Assembly (NCBI RefSeq): GCF_030546805.1
Contig: NZ_JAUOPC010000003.1
Span: forward strand, 186,001 to 250,000
Direction: 5' to 3'
Origin: Cyclobacterium sp. 1_MG-2023
GTDB taxonomy: Bacteria > Bacteroidota > Bacteroidia > Cytophagales > Cyclobacteriaceae
Length of the DNA stretch: 64,000 nucleotides
The notes beneath the pieces were generated by a model, which saw only the letters and a list, made by a program, of their open reading frames with translations, did not search any database and had not been told where the DNA came from. Positions 9,329-18,550 of the stretch are shown one piece after another; the first letter of the stretch is position 1, and every line of letters begins with the position of its first letter. The translations under genes were made by a program, and so were the position numbers.

Positions 9329-10660
9329 TTAAGGTTGCATTTCCCTATTCAAGAATTCTTGATAAAGCCGAATATGCCTATTGGTCATAGGTATTCTATA
9401 GCCCTTAATAAATACTTGTTGAATTTGAGTTTTGGGTTCAAAGGGATCTCCATCTGAAATAAAAAGTGTGGCATTTTTACCTTCCTCAAGTGAGCCCATT
9501 TGCTCACTTAGGCCAAACATTTCTGCGGGGTTAATGGTAATGGCTTTCAATGCCTCGTCAGTACCCATTCCATAAGCAGCTGCAAAACCGGCGTGGAAAG
9601 GCAAGTTTCTAACATTTTCGGCTTCCATTGTTCGTAAGGCTATTTTAACTCCTGCTTTTTGGAGTAGTGCCGGGTTATTATAGGGAGCATCATATTTGTC
9701 TGAATTTCGGGTTGGCAAGGCCAGGACCGGGCCTGTAATGACCGGGATTCCGGCAGCAGCAATTTTATCTGCCACTTTCCATCCTTCAGCCACCCCTGTT
9801 AGAATAGGGGTTATCTGTTTTTCCTTTGCCCAAGCAAGAGCAGAAATGATATCTTGGGCAGCATTTACTTCAATAAGTAAGGGAAGTTCTTTATCCAATA
9901 CCTTTGAAATTTGCTCCATTTCGGGGTAATATTCTAATTCTCCGCCTTTCTTCTTGATGGAAAGGTAGGTTGCCGCTTTTTCCCAAAGCTCGTCAATTTC
10001 CTTTAGGGATTCTTTTGCAGCCTTGTTCAAATCTGATAAGGAACGGTTGTCATAGCTTCCTGATCTTGCGGCTGAAGGGAAATTCATATTTACCCCCTTA
10101 AAACCTCCATACATTTGTTCAGGGGTGTAACCATTTAGATTGATAAGTGCTGCTGTGCCGGGAAAATAGCCGCCTCGGGGTTGTGTCAGCACTGTAGTGA
10201 CTCCACTAACGCGGGTAACAGGTATGGCTACCCCATTGGGGTTTACCGCAGTAAGTGCTTGCATTTGTGGTGTCACTTTTCCCAATTCCATATAATCTTG
10301 AGTTTCCCGCAAAGCGTTTATTTCCACTATTCCCAAACTGGTACCTCCATCTATAAAACCGGGATAAATGAATTTGCCTGAACAGTCAATAATGGTATGG
10401 TTTTGCTCAGGAAGGTCTCTACCAATGACTTTTATTAGTCCATTTTCTATTAGTAAGTCATGATTTTCCAAAACCCCGTTAGTTACGGTATAGATTGTTG
10501 CATTGGTTAGCAAGAAATTGGCCTTGAAAGGTTTGATAACTTCGCCTTCGATCTGAGCAATCAAACCCTGATTTAGTAATAAAAAACAGAGCCCTAAAAA
10601 CAACTTAAACGCTTTCATTGAAATTTTATTTTTGCAAAGGAAATTGAGCAGTCTCTTCAT
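9329..10660 (-). CDS. Exported amidohydrolase-family protein lacking the HxH metal motif
   Basis: The fold is an amidohydrolase/imidazolonepropionase-like TIM barrel: beta-strand start NATIYTVTNGVLENHDLLI, then GKFIYPGFIDGGTSLG, and C-terminal LKAITINPAEMFGLSEQMGS with GKNATLFISDGDP. Where active enzymes have PGxIDxHxH, this one reads PGFIDGGTSLG, so the two N-terminal metal histidines are missing. It is probably not a conventional metal hydrolase. An ATG at 10660 was chosen; a second ATG at 10618 would give the tidiest signal peptide (MKAFKLFLGLCFLLLNQG), and a TTG lies at 10669. It follows the next amidohydrolase gene closely, so it is part of one operon. Confidence 0.85.
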   Translation of the reverse strand: MKRLLNFLCKNKISMKAFKLFLGLCFLLLNQGLIAQIEGEVIKPFKANFLLTNATIYTVTNGVLENHDLLIENGLIKVIGRDLPEQNHTIIDCSGKFIYPGFIDGGTSLGIVEINALRETQDYMELGKVTPQMQALTAVNPNGVAIPVTRVSGVTTVLTQPRGGYFPGTAALINLNGYTPEQMYGGFKGVNMNFPSAARSGSYDNRSLSDLNKAAKESLKEIDELWEKAATYLSIKKKGGELEYYPEMEQISKVLDKELPLLIEVNAAQDIISALAWAKEKQITPILTGVAEGWKVADKIAAAGIPVITGPVLALPTRNSDKYDAPYNNPALLQKAGVKIALRTMEAENVRNLPFHAGFAAAYGMGTDEALKAITINPAEMFGLSEQMGSLEEGKNATLFISDGDPFEPKTQIQQVFIKGYRIPMTNRHIRLYQEFLNREMQP

Positions 10661-10669
10661 TGTAAACAA

Positions 10670-12040
10670 TTAATAGTGTTGATTTTCAGTAAACAACATG
10701 TCAACATCCTGCATGCAGTTGTGTGTGCCTGTACTTAAAAGAAATGGATCAGGGGATCTTTTTACGTTGATCTTTAGTCTTTGATCGGCCTCATCAGATG
10801 CTCTATCAAAATATTTGACACCATCTACCCAAGTAATCTGAGGAATGGCATATATAGAAAGTGGATGTTTGTCAAACAATACCAAATCAGCCTGTTTTCC
10901 CACCTCAATGGATCCTACAAATTGGTCAATTCCTAATTGTTTTGCTGGGTTTATGGTAATCAAGGCCAAGGCTTCATCATCAGAAAGTCCTCCATATCGC
11001 TGCGTTTTTGCTGCCTCATGATAGAGGTGACGAATTAGCTCATCTGAGTCTGAGTTAATGGAGGTGACCACCCCATTTTTTGTAAGTATGGCCGCATTGT
11101 AAGCTGTGGAATAATACACCTCAAACTTGTAAGCCCACCAATCCGAAAATACAGAAGCTCCCATGGTGTATTTTGCCAGTTCCGGTGCTACCTTAAATCC
11201 TTCATTTACATGCGAAAAGACAATTTTGTCTATGCCATATTCCTGGCAAACTTGGATTAGCATATAAATTTCATCAGCCCTATAGGAGTGGCAATGAATA
11301 ATAATTTCACCTTCCAAAATGTCTACAAGCGTTTGCAGTCTGGAATTATACTTTGGTGGGGTGGAATTTATCTTTTTGTCTTGCTTGTCTTTTTCCCACT
11401 TAGCCCAAACTCTCTTGTATTGCAGGGCTTCTTCAAAGCCGTTTCGGATGACGGCTTCTACGCCCATTCTGGACCTGGGTTGAAGGTTCTTGCCTATTCC
11501 GTGTACCCTTGTTGGATTTTCTCCTAGTGCAAATTTAATGGTACGTGGTGCCTCTTCCATTATCAGTTTTTCGGGATCAGCTGTTCCGTAACGGAGCTTT
11601 AGGGTTACATTTTGTCCTCCAATTACATTGGCAGATCCATGCATAGCATGAGATATGGTGGTTCCTCCGGCCAAAGCCCTGTATATAGAAATATCGAATG
11701 GATCGATTACATCCCTCATTTGAACCTCTGATGTTATGGGACTGCTGGCTTCATTGATGATCTCAAGTGCCAGGTGGGAATGTGCATCTATTATCCCGGG
11801 CATTAAATATTGTCCGGTAGCATCCACGACTGGAATGTTTTTTTTGGCCTTCAAATTGGCACCGATTTCTTTAATTATCCCATCTTGAATGAGTACATCT
11901 GTGTCTTCTAGGGTGCCATTGGTAATGGTAATGACGTGGGCGTTTTTTATCAAAACGTCTGCGACAGGATTTTTCTGAGAGAAACCTTCTGTACCCAACC
12001 AAATTATTAAACCAGCCAGTAGTAGTAATTTTTTATTCAT
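10670..12040 (-). CDS. Exported amidohydrolase with intact metal motif
   Basis: The 456-residue protein has a signal peptide (MNKKLLLLAGLIIWLGTEGF) and a complete amidohydrolase plan: KNAHVITITNGTLEDTDVLI, then PGIIDAHSHLA with His87 and His89. Further metal-site candidates are the His in EIIIHCHSYRAD, the His in KIVFSHVNEG and the Asp in NSDSDE. The C terminus has LITINPAKQLGIDQFVGS and GKQADLVLFDKHP. The substrate is unknown; related exported enzymes are dipeptidase- or imidazolonepropionase-like. It overlaps the upstream gene by 8 bases and abuts the downstream one, indicating tight coupling. It is probably the catalytic member of the trio. Confidence 0.92.
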   Translation of the reverse strand: MNKKLLLLAGLIIWLGTEGFSQKNPVADVLIKNAHVITITNGTLEDTDVLIQDGIIKEIGANLKAKKNIPVVDATGQYLMPGIIDAHSHLALEIINEASSPITSEVQMRDVIDPFDISIYRALAGGTTISHAMHGSANVIGGQNVTLKLRYGTADPEKLIMEEAPRTIKFALGENPTRVHGIGKNLQPRSRMGVEAVIRNGFEEALQYKRVWAKWEKDKQDKKINSTPPKYNSRLQTLVDILEGEIIIHCHSYRADEIYMLIQVCQEYGIDKIVFSHVNEGFKVAPELAKYTMGASVFSDWWAYKFEVYYSTAYNAAILTKNGVVTSINSDSDELIRHLYHEAAKTQRYGGLSDDEALALITINPAKQLGIDQFVGSIEVGKQADLVLFDKHPLSIYAIPQITWVDGVKYFDRASDEADQRLKINVKRSPDPFLLSTGTHNCMQDVDMLFTENQHY

Positions 12041-13715
12041 GGTTTTTATTCGGTTTTACTTTTTTGGAAGCTTTTACAGTAAACTGATTATAGCCCTTGA
12101 TATTCATTTTGCCTTCAAACTTGTCTGGATCTAAGTCTCCTGATACCGTTACCTCCAAGACTTCCTCGTTGGTTTCAACCGTAAATGAAAATGACAAAGC
12201 ATCCTCGGTCTTCAATAAGTCTTTCATTTCGGATTTTTTTATTCCGGTTCCTTTTGGACTATCATAGGTGATGGTTCCTTCCCATTTGTTATCTTTTTGA
12301 ACAAATTCCCATGTTCCTTTTGATTGTCCAACCGGTGTTTCGGCTGCATAATTCCAAACTTGGTTTTTAGCATCAGTCAATTTAGCATCTTCACTGTAAT
12401 CAAAAAGGTAACCATCACTAATGACCATTTTTACCTTAGCATCCTTTGAGAAAAGACTGTCGGTCATCACTACCATATTGGCCATTTTACCGGGAGAAAT
12501 GCTGCCGTTGATATTTTCTATTCCCAAAAGTTTGGCTGGGTTGTTTGTCAATGCTGCTAGTGCAGTTTCTTTAGAAAGCCCATTTTCAATCATTAAATTA
12601 AGGTTCTTAAATAGGTCTTTCTTTTCTGTACCAAGACTGCTGAAAGCAAAAGGGATTTCGGCTTTTTCAAACTTAGAGGCTAGTGTTAATGCTTCTTTGT
12701 AGGCTGCTTTTCCTCGTTTAATGAGGGCTTCGTAATCTTCCCCTTGCTCTGCTTTTGGCAGTGAATCTGTGAAGCTATCCTTAGGTAGATCCAAGCTTAA
12801 AACAACTCCGATTTCTTTGGCTTTTAGTAAAGGGATTGCTGAGCTTCCCTCATTTACGCCAAGTAAAATAAGCTTAAAATTGTTTTCATCTTGCATTTTA
12901 ATGGCCCTTCTCAAATCCAATTCACTATTTACGGATACCAATAAAGTCTGCTTGCCTTGAGTGACAGGGATGAGTGCATTCAGCACAGGGTCATTTTTAA
13001 TTCTTCCAATGTGTTGATTACCCTCATATAGCTTAAGGCTTTCTTCATGAAGGACTGTGTTTTGGTACAAGTCACGCCACTTTGCCATTACTGCAAGTTG
13101 GGTGTGAGGATAAAGTCCCCTGATAGTGCTAAATTGAAAATACTGGGATTGTAAATTTGTAAGCAAATTGTTGTTGTCAGGATTACCATAAATAACAACT
13201 GCTGTAGAACCGGGTAACATTCCTTGTCCCACAGGAAGTTTTTGTCCCAGTGTAAACCCAAGTTTTCTCCATTCTTCTTCAAGGTTTTCATCCAATTGAT
13301 AATGTTTGGCTGCGGAAAAATGAGGGTGGATGCCGGCGATTTCAGGATCTGGATTGGATGAGTCAAAATTATCGGGCCTTTCTGGAAGCTCAGGTGCCTT
13401 GACTCCTGTTTTATTACCGAAATCAATAAATCCGGGATATACAAACAGGGATTTACCATTGATCTCTTTTGCATCTGTAGGAGCCTGAAGGTTTTTTCCA
13501 ATTTTCACAATAATTCCATTCTTAAAAAGAATGTCATATTCGCTAAGTATTTTATCCGGTGAGGGGATTATTGTTGCCCCTGTTAGGAAATAACTTGTCG
13601 TTACCCTTTTTTCACCATTATTGTCACTTTGCGCCGGTGATTGGCTTATATTCACAAGCAGACATATTACAATGGCAGTAAAATAGGGTAAAATGAGTTG
13701 TTTTTTTGACTTCAT
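12033..13715 (-). CDS. Exported amidohydrolase-like protein, metal motif lost, with C-terminal extension
   Basis: The 560-residue protein begins with a signal peptide (LPYFTAIVICLLVNISQSPA). The amidohydrolase framework is recognisable (TGATIIPSPDKILSEYDILF, KSLFVYPGFIDFGNKTG, ALTNNPAKLLGIENINGSIS, GKMANMVVMTD). The HxH after PGFID is replaced by FGNKT, so N-terminal metal ligands are missing as in the third member. After about residue 445 an extra beta-rich domain of about 110 residues follows (GTWEFVQKDNKWEGTITYD onward) that is not part of the barrel. It is first in the operon. Its promoter should lie in 13716-13984. Confidence 0.85.
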   Translation of the reverse strand: MKSKKQLILPYFTAIVICLLVNISQSPAQSDNNGEKRVTTSYFLTGATIIPSPDKILSEYDILFKNGIIVKIGKNLQAPTDAKEINGKSLFVYPGFIDFGNKTGVKAPELPERPDNFDSSNPDPEIAGIHPHFSAAKHYQLDENLEEEWRKLGFTLGQKLPVGQGMLPGSTAVVIYGNPDNNNLLTNLQSQYFQFSTIRGLYPHTQLAVMAKWRDLYQNTVLHEESLKLYEGNQHIGRIKNDPVLNALIPVTQGKQTLLVSVNSELDLRRAIKMQDENNFKLILLGVNEGSSAIPLLKAKEIGVVLSLDLPKDSFTDSLPKAEQGEDYEALIKRGKAAYKEALTLASKFEKAEIPFAFSSLGTEKKDLFKNLNLMIENGLSKETALAALTNNPAKLLGIENINGSISPGKMANMVVMTDSLFSKDAKVKMVISDGYLFDYSEDAKLTDAKNQVWNYAAETPVGQSKGTWEFVQKDNKWEGTITYDSPKGTGIKKSEMKDLLKTEDALSFSFTVETNEEVLEVTVSGDLDPDKFEGKMNIKGYNQFTVKASKKVKPNKNHE

Positions 13716-13984
13716 TTTTAAGAATTTGTACTGAACTAAAAGCTAAAATTAAGCTTTTAAACTCAATTTAGGAATAGATATTAGTTAAATATTGGCCTCA
13801 AGTATAGAATAGCTTTTCTTTCACAAATGACAGTTAATCAAAATGAATTTTTCTTTTTTTGAATAAAAATGAATTATATGAAGTTGATTTTAGTAACTTT
13901 GAAATTTGTGATGGTAATTAAATATTTATAAAATTCAGTTGCAGAAGGTTTTAAAGCTAAACCCTGGTTTAATTCAATTAACTA

Positions 13985-14530
13985 ATGAGTAAAAGTTCGC
14001 TTTTTAAAGAGTTGTTTGTCAATATTAAAACTACTGGCGCAGTAACATTTAGTTCAAAGTCCCTTGTGAATAAAATGTTGTCTTTTGCCGAGTTTAAAGG
14101 TGCAAAGGTCATTGTAGAACTTGGCGGAGGAGATGGCAGCATAACTAAAGGAATAATTGAAAGGATGGACAAAGATGCCACCCTGTATGTTTTTGAGATT
14201 AGTGAGCACTTTTGTGAAAATCTTAAAAAAGAATTTGCTTCAGACAACGTGGTAATTATCTGTGATTCTGCAGAAAATATGGACAAACATCTGAAAGGAG
14301 AGCCTGTTGATTTGATCTTATCTTCCTTGCCTTTTAGCCTTATTGCCAAAGAATCCAGAACTGCTATTTATGAGAAAAGTAGCCTGATGCTTAAGCCAAG
14401 CGGTTATTTTATCCAAATTTGCTATTCCTACCTGTTGCGGTTCCAATTTGCTAGTCATTTTAGCACCATAAAAACAGCATTTACCTTAAAGAATTTTCCT
14501 CCGGCTTTTATTATGGTCTGTAATAGCTGA
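13985..14530 (+). CDS. Class I SAM methyltransferase (PmtA-like)
   Basis: The 181-residue protein has the SAM-binding motif VELGGGDGSITKG at about residues 39-51, an acidic residue ending strand 2 (YVFEISEHF) and the motif LSSLPFSL near residue 110. This pattern, and the N-terminal TGAVTFSSKSLVNKML, resemble PmtA-type phospholipid N-methyltransferases and the KsgA superfamily. The true substrate is uncertain. It stands alone after a divergent intergenic region, 37 bases before the radical SAM gene. Confidence 0.75.
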   Translation: MSKSSLFKELFVNIKTTGAVTFSSKSLVNKMLSFAEFKGAKVIVELGGGDGSITKGIIERMDKDATLYVFEISEHFCENLKKEFASDNVVIICDSAENMDKHLKGEPVDLILSSLPFSLIAKESRTAIYEKSSLMLKPSGYFIQICYSYLLRFQFASHFSTIKTAFTLKNFPPAFIMVCNS

Positions 14531-14567
14531 TAAGGTTTTTCTCACTTAATTTTATAAATTGCTTCTG

Positions 14568-15626
14568 ATGAAAGGAGCGAATTTTAAGGGAAGAGGTACG
14601 GGCCAACAGCCGGGTAATAGGTATGAAAAAAATGACCTTGTTCAAGAGCATTTAGAAGGGATTGATATCCCTAAATATGAGGAAAACCCACGAACAAAGT
14701 TTATATCTATCCATAGTAAATCAGCCTTAAGTGTCAATGACAGTCCTGATTTACCCTTAAATTACTCTATCAATCCTTATCAAGGTTGTGAACATGGTTG
14801 TATCTACTGCTATGCAAGAAATTCCCATCAATATTGGGGATATGATGCCGGTTTAGGCTTTGAAACAAAAATACTGGTAAAGACCGATATCGTTGGGCAA
14901 CTGATAAAGCAATTTGAAAAGCCAAATTACCAAGCCCAGGCGATTATGCTTTCCGGTAATACAGATTGTTACCAGCCTGCTGAAAATAAATACCAGCTTA
15001 CCAAAAAAATCCTAGAAACATGTTTGGCCTACAATCATCCGGTAAGCATAATAACAAAAAATAGCCTTATAGAAAGGGATTTTGAACTGCTGAAAAAGTT
15101 AGCGAGCAAAAATCTGGTGCATGTCTACTTCTCTATTAATCACCTAGATAAGGATTTAAAACTACTTTTAGAACCGAGAACCGCTATAGCTGGGAAAAAA
15201 ATTGAAATCATTCGAAAATTTTCTAAAGCAGGTGTTCCTATTGGCATAATGGTTGCTCCAATTATTCCCGGAATCAATACAGATGCTATTCCGGAAATAA
15301 TTAAATCTGCAGCCGAAGCAGGTGCTATGAAAGTGGGGTATACCGTGGTGAGGTTGAATGGACAAGTAAAAGACTTGTTCCATAACTGGCTATTGGAACA
15401 TTTTCCTGACCGAGCAGAAAAGGTAATGCATCAAATAGAATCCTTGCATGGTGGGAATCCAAATGATACTGCTTGGGGAAGGAGGCTTAAAGGTGATGGG
15501 GTTCTGGCCAAAACAATTTCAGACCTGGTGAAACTTTCCATCAGGAAGTATCTCCCCAAAGGCTCAAAAATGCCTGCTTTTGATTTCAATCAATTTATAG
15601 GTAATGGACAAACAAAACTTTTTTAG
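14568..15626 (+). CDS. PA0069-type radical SAM protein
   Basis: An ATG at 14568 was chosen over a TTG three codons upstream. The [4Fe-4S]/SAM motif is CEHGCIYC with Cys74, Cys78 and Cys81 (Cx3Cx2C), preceded by SINPYQG. Downstream blocks LSGNTDCYQPAE, VSIITKNSLIERD and RLNGQVKDLFHNWL match the PA0069/Rv2578c family, which is related to spore photoproduct lyase-like radical SAM proteins. The reaction is not known. The 352-residue length is normal for the family. The next ORF begins at or just past its stop, suggesting coupling. Confidence 0.9.
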   Translation: MKGANFKGRGTGQQPGNRYEKNDLVQEHLEGIDIPKYEENPRTKFISIHSKSALSVNDSPDLPLNYSINPYQGCEHGCIYCYARNSHQYWGYDAGLGFETKILVKTDIVGQLIKQFEKPNYQAQAIMLSGNTDCYQPAENKYQLTKKILETCLAYNHPVSIITKNSLIERDFELLKKLASKNLVHVYFSINHLDKDLKLLLEPRTAIAGKKIEIIRKFSKAGVPIGIMVAPIIPGINTDAIPEIIKSAAEAGAMKVGYTVVRLNGQVKDLFHNWLLEHFPDRAEKVMHQIESLHGGNPNDTAWGRRLKGDGVLAKTISDLVKLSIRKYLPKGSKMPAFDFNQFIGNGQTKLF

Positions 15627-15627
15627 T

Positions 15628-15894
15628 ATGGACTATCTTGATAAAGGAATATTGGTACAGGCCACCATGGAAATGGCCAAAAGAAAAAAGGGCAACGCTT
15701 TTTGTCCCACAGAAGTATTGAAGTGGATATATCCTACCGACTGGCAAAGTTTCCTGGATGAAGAGTATAAAGCAGTGAATTGGTTGCATGAAAAAGGGTG
15801 TATAGCTTTAGAAAATGAGGGAAATAACCTTAGCAAAAGTGCAATGGAGGAAGGCAATAAAATTAAGCTGGGTGGAAATACCATTGGGCTATAA
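15628..15894 (+). CDS. Small DUF3253-type protein
   Basis: The 88-residue product (MDYLDKGILVQATMEMAKRK) resembles the DUF3253 family: short winged-helix-like proteins with a conserved CPTEVLKWIYPTDWQSFLDE segment and a second half NWLHEKGCIAL. An in-frame ATG at 15604 overlaps the radical SAM gene; the start at 15628, one base after that gene's TAG stop (15624-15626), is preferred. The function is unknown. It is likely translated with the upstream gene. Confidence 0.75.
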   Translation: MDYLDKGILVQATMEMAKRKKGNAFCPTEVLKWIYPTDWQSFLDEEYKAVNWLHEKGCIALENEGNNLSKSAMEEGNKIKLGGNTIGL

Positions 15895-16001
15895 ATATAA
15901 ATTAACTCCTTCAGTAAATTGTAAGGTTCACGTTGATTTAATCAGATTAGGAAAAGGTTATATTTAATCAAATCCCTTACTGCTTTTCTTTAAGCAGCAT
16001 A

Positions 16002-16009
16002 TAATTTTG
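16002..16009 (+). promoter_or_regulatory. Candidate -7 element of the phosphorylase-like gene
   Basis: TAATTTTG fits the Bacteroidota TAnnTTTG element and lies 31 bases before the ATG at 16041, giving a leader of about 25 bases. The -33 region holds only a T-rich stretch (CTTTTC). Confidence 0.4.
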
Positions 16010-16040
16010 TAGTTTTACCTAATTTTTAAATCATAACAGT

Positions 16041-17711
16041 ATGAAAAGGACCAAAGCACAGGAATCCAGAGCAGCCATAGAACGTTTGTACATCACCATG
16101 CGGCATCTTTTTATGCGGGGCAATTACAAACCTACAGGAGTTTCAGGGGAGTCCTTGGTGGATGCTTTACTTACCCTCAGCCCGGAAATTTATGGTTTGG
16201 TCAATGATACTGAAAAGCTTGAATTAGAAGGCTTATTGTATGTAATGGAAAGGCTACCTCAGGGCATTGAGGAATGCCGATACATTCGCTTAATTAGTAG
16301 GGAAGGTTATGAAGATTCAGGGTTTATGCCCTTGGTGCCCTCCAAGCGGAAGCGGAATTGTTACAGGGTAGATGAAGAACAGATGTATGTGGAGATGACA
16401 CGAGGGAAAAGTGATATTTATGACATCCTTACCCACCTTACTTTTTTATACATAGAGTCAGAAAAAATCCGAAAAAACAGTACTGATCCCAAAGGAAGAA
16501 TTAACCTCAACTGGAAAAAACTCAAGGAGGTCGTAGAGAAAGAGATAAAGGGTGAGGAATACAATAAGGAAGCTGCCTGCTCTTACTTAAGCCACATTAC
16601 CGGCAGAACATTTGAAGAAACCAAACAAGCTGTACAGAAGTTTGGTAACTCCCAAAATAGCAACAGTCTTTTTTCTATCATTTACCATATGGGAAGATTA
16701 TCCATGGAAGAAATGATAGAAGACCGTGATAGAGAAATTTCATTTTCGGCCACTTTGAGAGAAAGGGTAGGACACCATGTTTACGGGGAATCTTGGGCCA
16801 ACAATATCAAAGCCGTTTTACAAGAACATGATTTATTGGACAGACCTATACATGTGATTAGCGCCAATCTACACAGTGTGCTTAATACCATTTATGGATA
16901 CCAAGCTTTTGGACTTGAGGATTACGAAACCATTGAGGAAATGGCTTTAAAAATAAGTGTCAATGGTAAGGGAAATAAGGGCAAAGAAGTCTTAGCCTAT
17001 GCACTAAAACACGGTTTGATACAATTACCTGATTCCTCAGGTACTAATATTGGTGTTCAAATTATTGATACAGATAAGATGGTATCCGAAGCTCTTATTC
17101 CGGGGGTAAAACTTCCTGAGAATAAAAAGAAGAAGCCGGTTTTGATAGTGATGGATTATGCCTTTGGAGAACAAGCCTATGAATGTTTTGATGAATTGTT
17201 GAAGCCCTATGAACTGGGTGAGAAGAAGATTCCACTGAATATTATCAGTACATCTATCATGGGTAAAGCCGGGATTCTTGAAGGGAAGAAGGGCGACATT
17301 ATGATCCCAAACGCTCATGTGTTTGAAGGAACAGCTGATAATTATCCGTTCAAAAATGAATTGAGTCCTGGTGATTTCGAAGGCTATGGGCTTGGTGTTT
17401 ATGATGGGCCAATGATCACAGTATTGGGAACATCTCTTCAAAACAAGGAGGTTTTGGGGTATTTTATGGAGTCTTCTTGGAAAGCTGCAGGCTTGGAAAT
17501 GGAAGGTGCCCATTATCAAAAGGCAATTCAATCCGCCAGCAAAATTAGAAATAGCATTAGAAAGAATGTCAAAGTGATGTACGCCTATTATGCTTCCGAC
17601 AATCCATTGGAAACAGGTAGCACCTTGGCTTCAGGGGCATTGGGTATGGACGGTGTGAGACCTGCCTATTTGATCACCTATAAAATCCTTGAGAAAATAG
17701 CTGAAGTCTAG
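16041..17711 (+). CDS. Conserved protein with nucleoside-phosphorylase-like C-terminal domain (DUF6909-like)
   Basis: The 556-residue protein has no signal peptide. Residues about 1-240 are mostly helical and I do not recognise them by fold. Residues about 265-550 look like a nucleoside phosphorylase-type domain: strands IHVISANLHSVLN and KPVLIVMDYAFGEQ, then GLEMEGAHYQKAI near residue 485, comparable to the EMEG element that contacts the ribose in purine/uridine phosphorylases. The family name DUF6909 is from memory and not certain. Its 3' end overlaps the convergent SIMPL gene by 4 bases. Catalysis is not shown. Confidence 0.6.
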   Translation: MKRTKAQESRAAIERLYITMRHLFMRGNYKPTGVSGESLVDALLTLSPEIYGLVNDTEKLELEGLLYVMERLPQGIEECRYIRLISREGYEDSGFMPLVPSKRKRNCYRVDEEQMYVEMTRGKSDIYDILTHLTFLYIESEKIRKNSTDPKGRINLNWKKLKEVVEKEIKGEEYNKEAACSYLSHITGRTFEETKQAVQKFGNSQNSNSLFSIIYHMGRLSMEEMIEDRDREISFSATLRERVGHHVYGESWANNIKAVLQEHDLLDRPIHVISANLHSVLNTIYGYQAFGLEDYETIEEMALKISVNGKGNKGKEVLAYALKHGLIQLPDSSGTNIGVQIIDTDKMVSEALIPGVKLPENKKKKPVLIVMDYAFGEQAYECFDELLKPYELGEKKIPLNIISTSIMGKAGILEGKKGDIMIPNAHVFEGTADNYPFKNELSPGDFEGYGLGVYDGPMITVLGTSLQNKEVLGYFMESSWKAAGLEMEGAHYQKAIQSASKIRNSIRKNVKVMYAYYASDNPLETGSTLASGALGMDGVRPAYLITYKILEKIAEV

Positions 17712-18415
17712 TCCTCTAATTGAAAATCGATGGTAGTGACCACTCTTACGGTTTTAATTTGAGGTGTATTCTCATCTCGGTCATTAATCGTAAATAGGCC
17801 TTGTCTAGCAGTTCTGATTTTGCCTACGCTGGCATCTGAGTCGCGCGCAAATTTTTCAGCCACTTCCCGAGCATTTTTTGTCGCTTCCTCAATCATTGAG
17901 GGTTTCAGGTCATTTAGGCCGGTAAAAATATATTCAATGGGTCTCCATGTATTTTTCGACTCCAATAGTATCCCCTTAGACATTAATGTTAAAGATTCAG
18001 AAAGGGCTTTTTGGAGTTTTGCCAAGTCATTTGTTCTGACTGTTAACTCTGATTTGGCCAGGTACCTAAAGGCGCTGTATTGAGCATTGGCATTGTATCT
18101 ATCTGCCTTAAGGTCACTAATATTAGTACTTCCCTTGGTCAGCTCATCCTCGGTAAAACCTTGAGCAATAAAAAAATCGTACACTTCCTTGTTTTGTTTT
18201 TCTATATCTCCGCTTAAAATATTTAAATCATTGGCAGTTAATGAAATATTGATGGGCCAAACAGCTAGGTCTGCGTCTACCTCCCTTTCAGACAGGCCCT
18301 TAACTTGAACTGACCTGTCATATTGCTTGCCAATCTTGTGCATATTTCCAATAAAAAAACCTGCAATAACCACTGCAGCACTAAAAAGAAGTGTTTTTAA
18401 CCAATCAATTTTCAT
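17708..18415 (-). CDS. SIMPL-domain (DUF541) envelope protein
   Basis: The 235-residue protein has one N-terminal membrane segment (LLFSAAVVIAGFFIGNM, about 9-25), probably an uncleaved anchor. A SIMPL domain follows, recognisable from VQVKGLSEREVDADLAVWPI at the start, the YRYLAKSELTVRTND-type central strand, and repeated KLQKALSESL and ATKNAREVAEKFARDS helices. Members form periplasmic or surface-facing oligomers; BP26 is one example. The role here is unknown. It overlaps the convergent upstream-facing gene by 4 bases. Confidence 0.85.
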   Translation of the reverse strand: MKIDWLKTLLFSAAVVIAGFFIGNMHKIGKQYDRSVQVKGLSEREVDADLAVWPINISLTANDLNILSGDIEKQNKEVYDFFIAQGFTEDELTKGSTNISDLKADRYNANAQYSAFRYLAKSELTVRTNDLAKLQKALSESLTLMSKGILLESKNTWRPIEYIFTGLNDLKPSMIEEATKNAREVAEKFARDSDASVGKIRTARQGLFTINDRDENTPQIKTVRVVTTIDFQLED

Positions 18416-18550
18416 GACCCAAAATTTTAAAATAAATCTTAATATAACCTTAATTTATAAAAATAAGTAGCCTGCTTATTTTCAATATTCCCTTATCAAT
18501 ATCAGTGCCATCTTGGCTTTTTCGGACAGCCTTATTTTATGGACAATACT

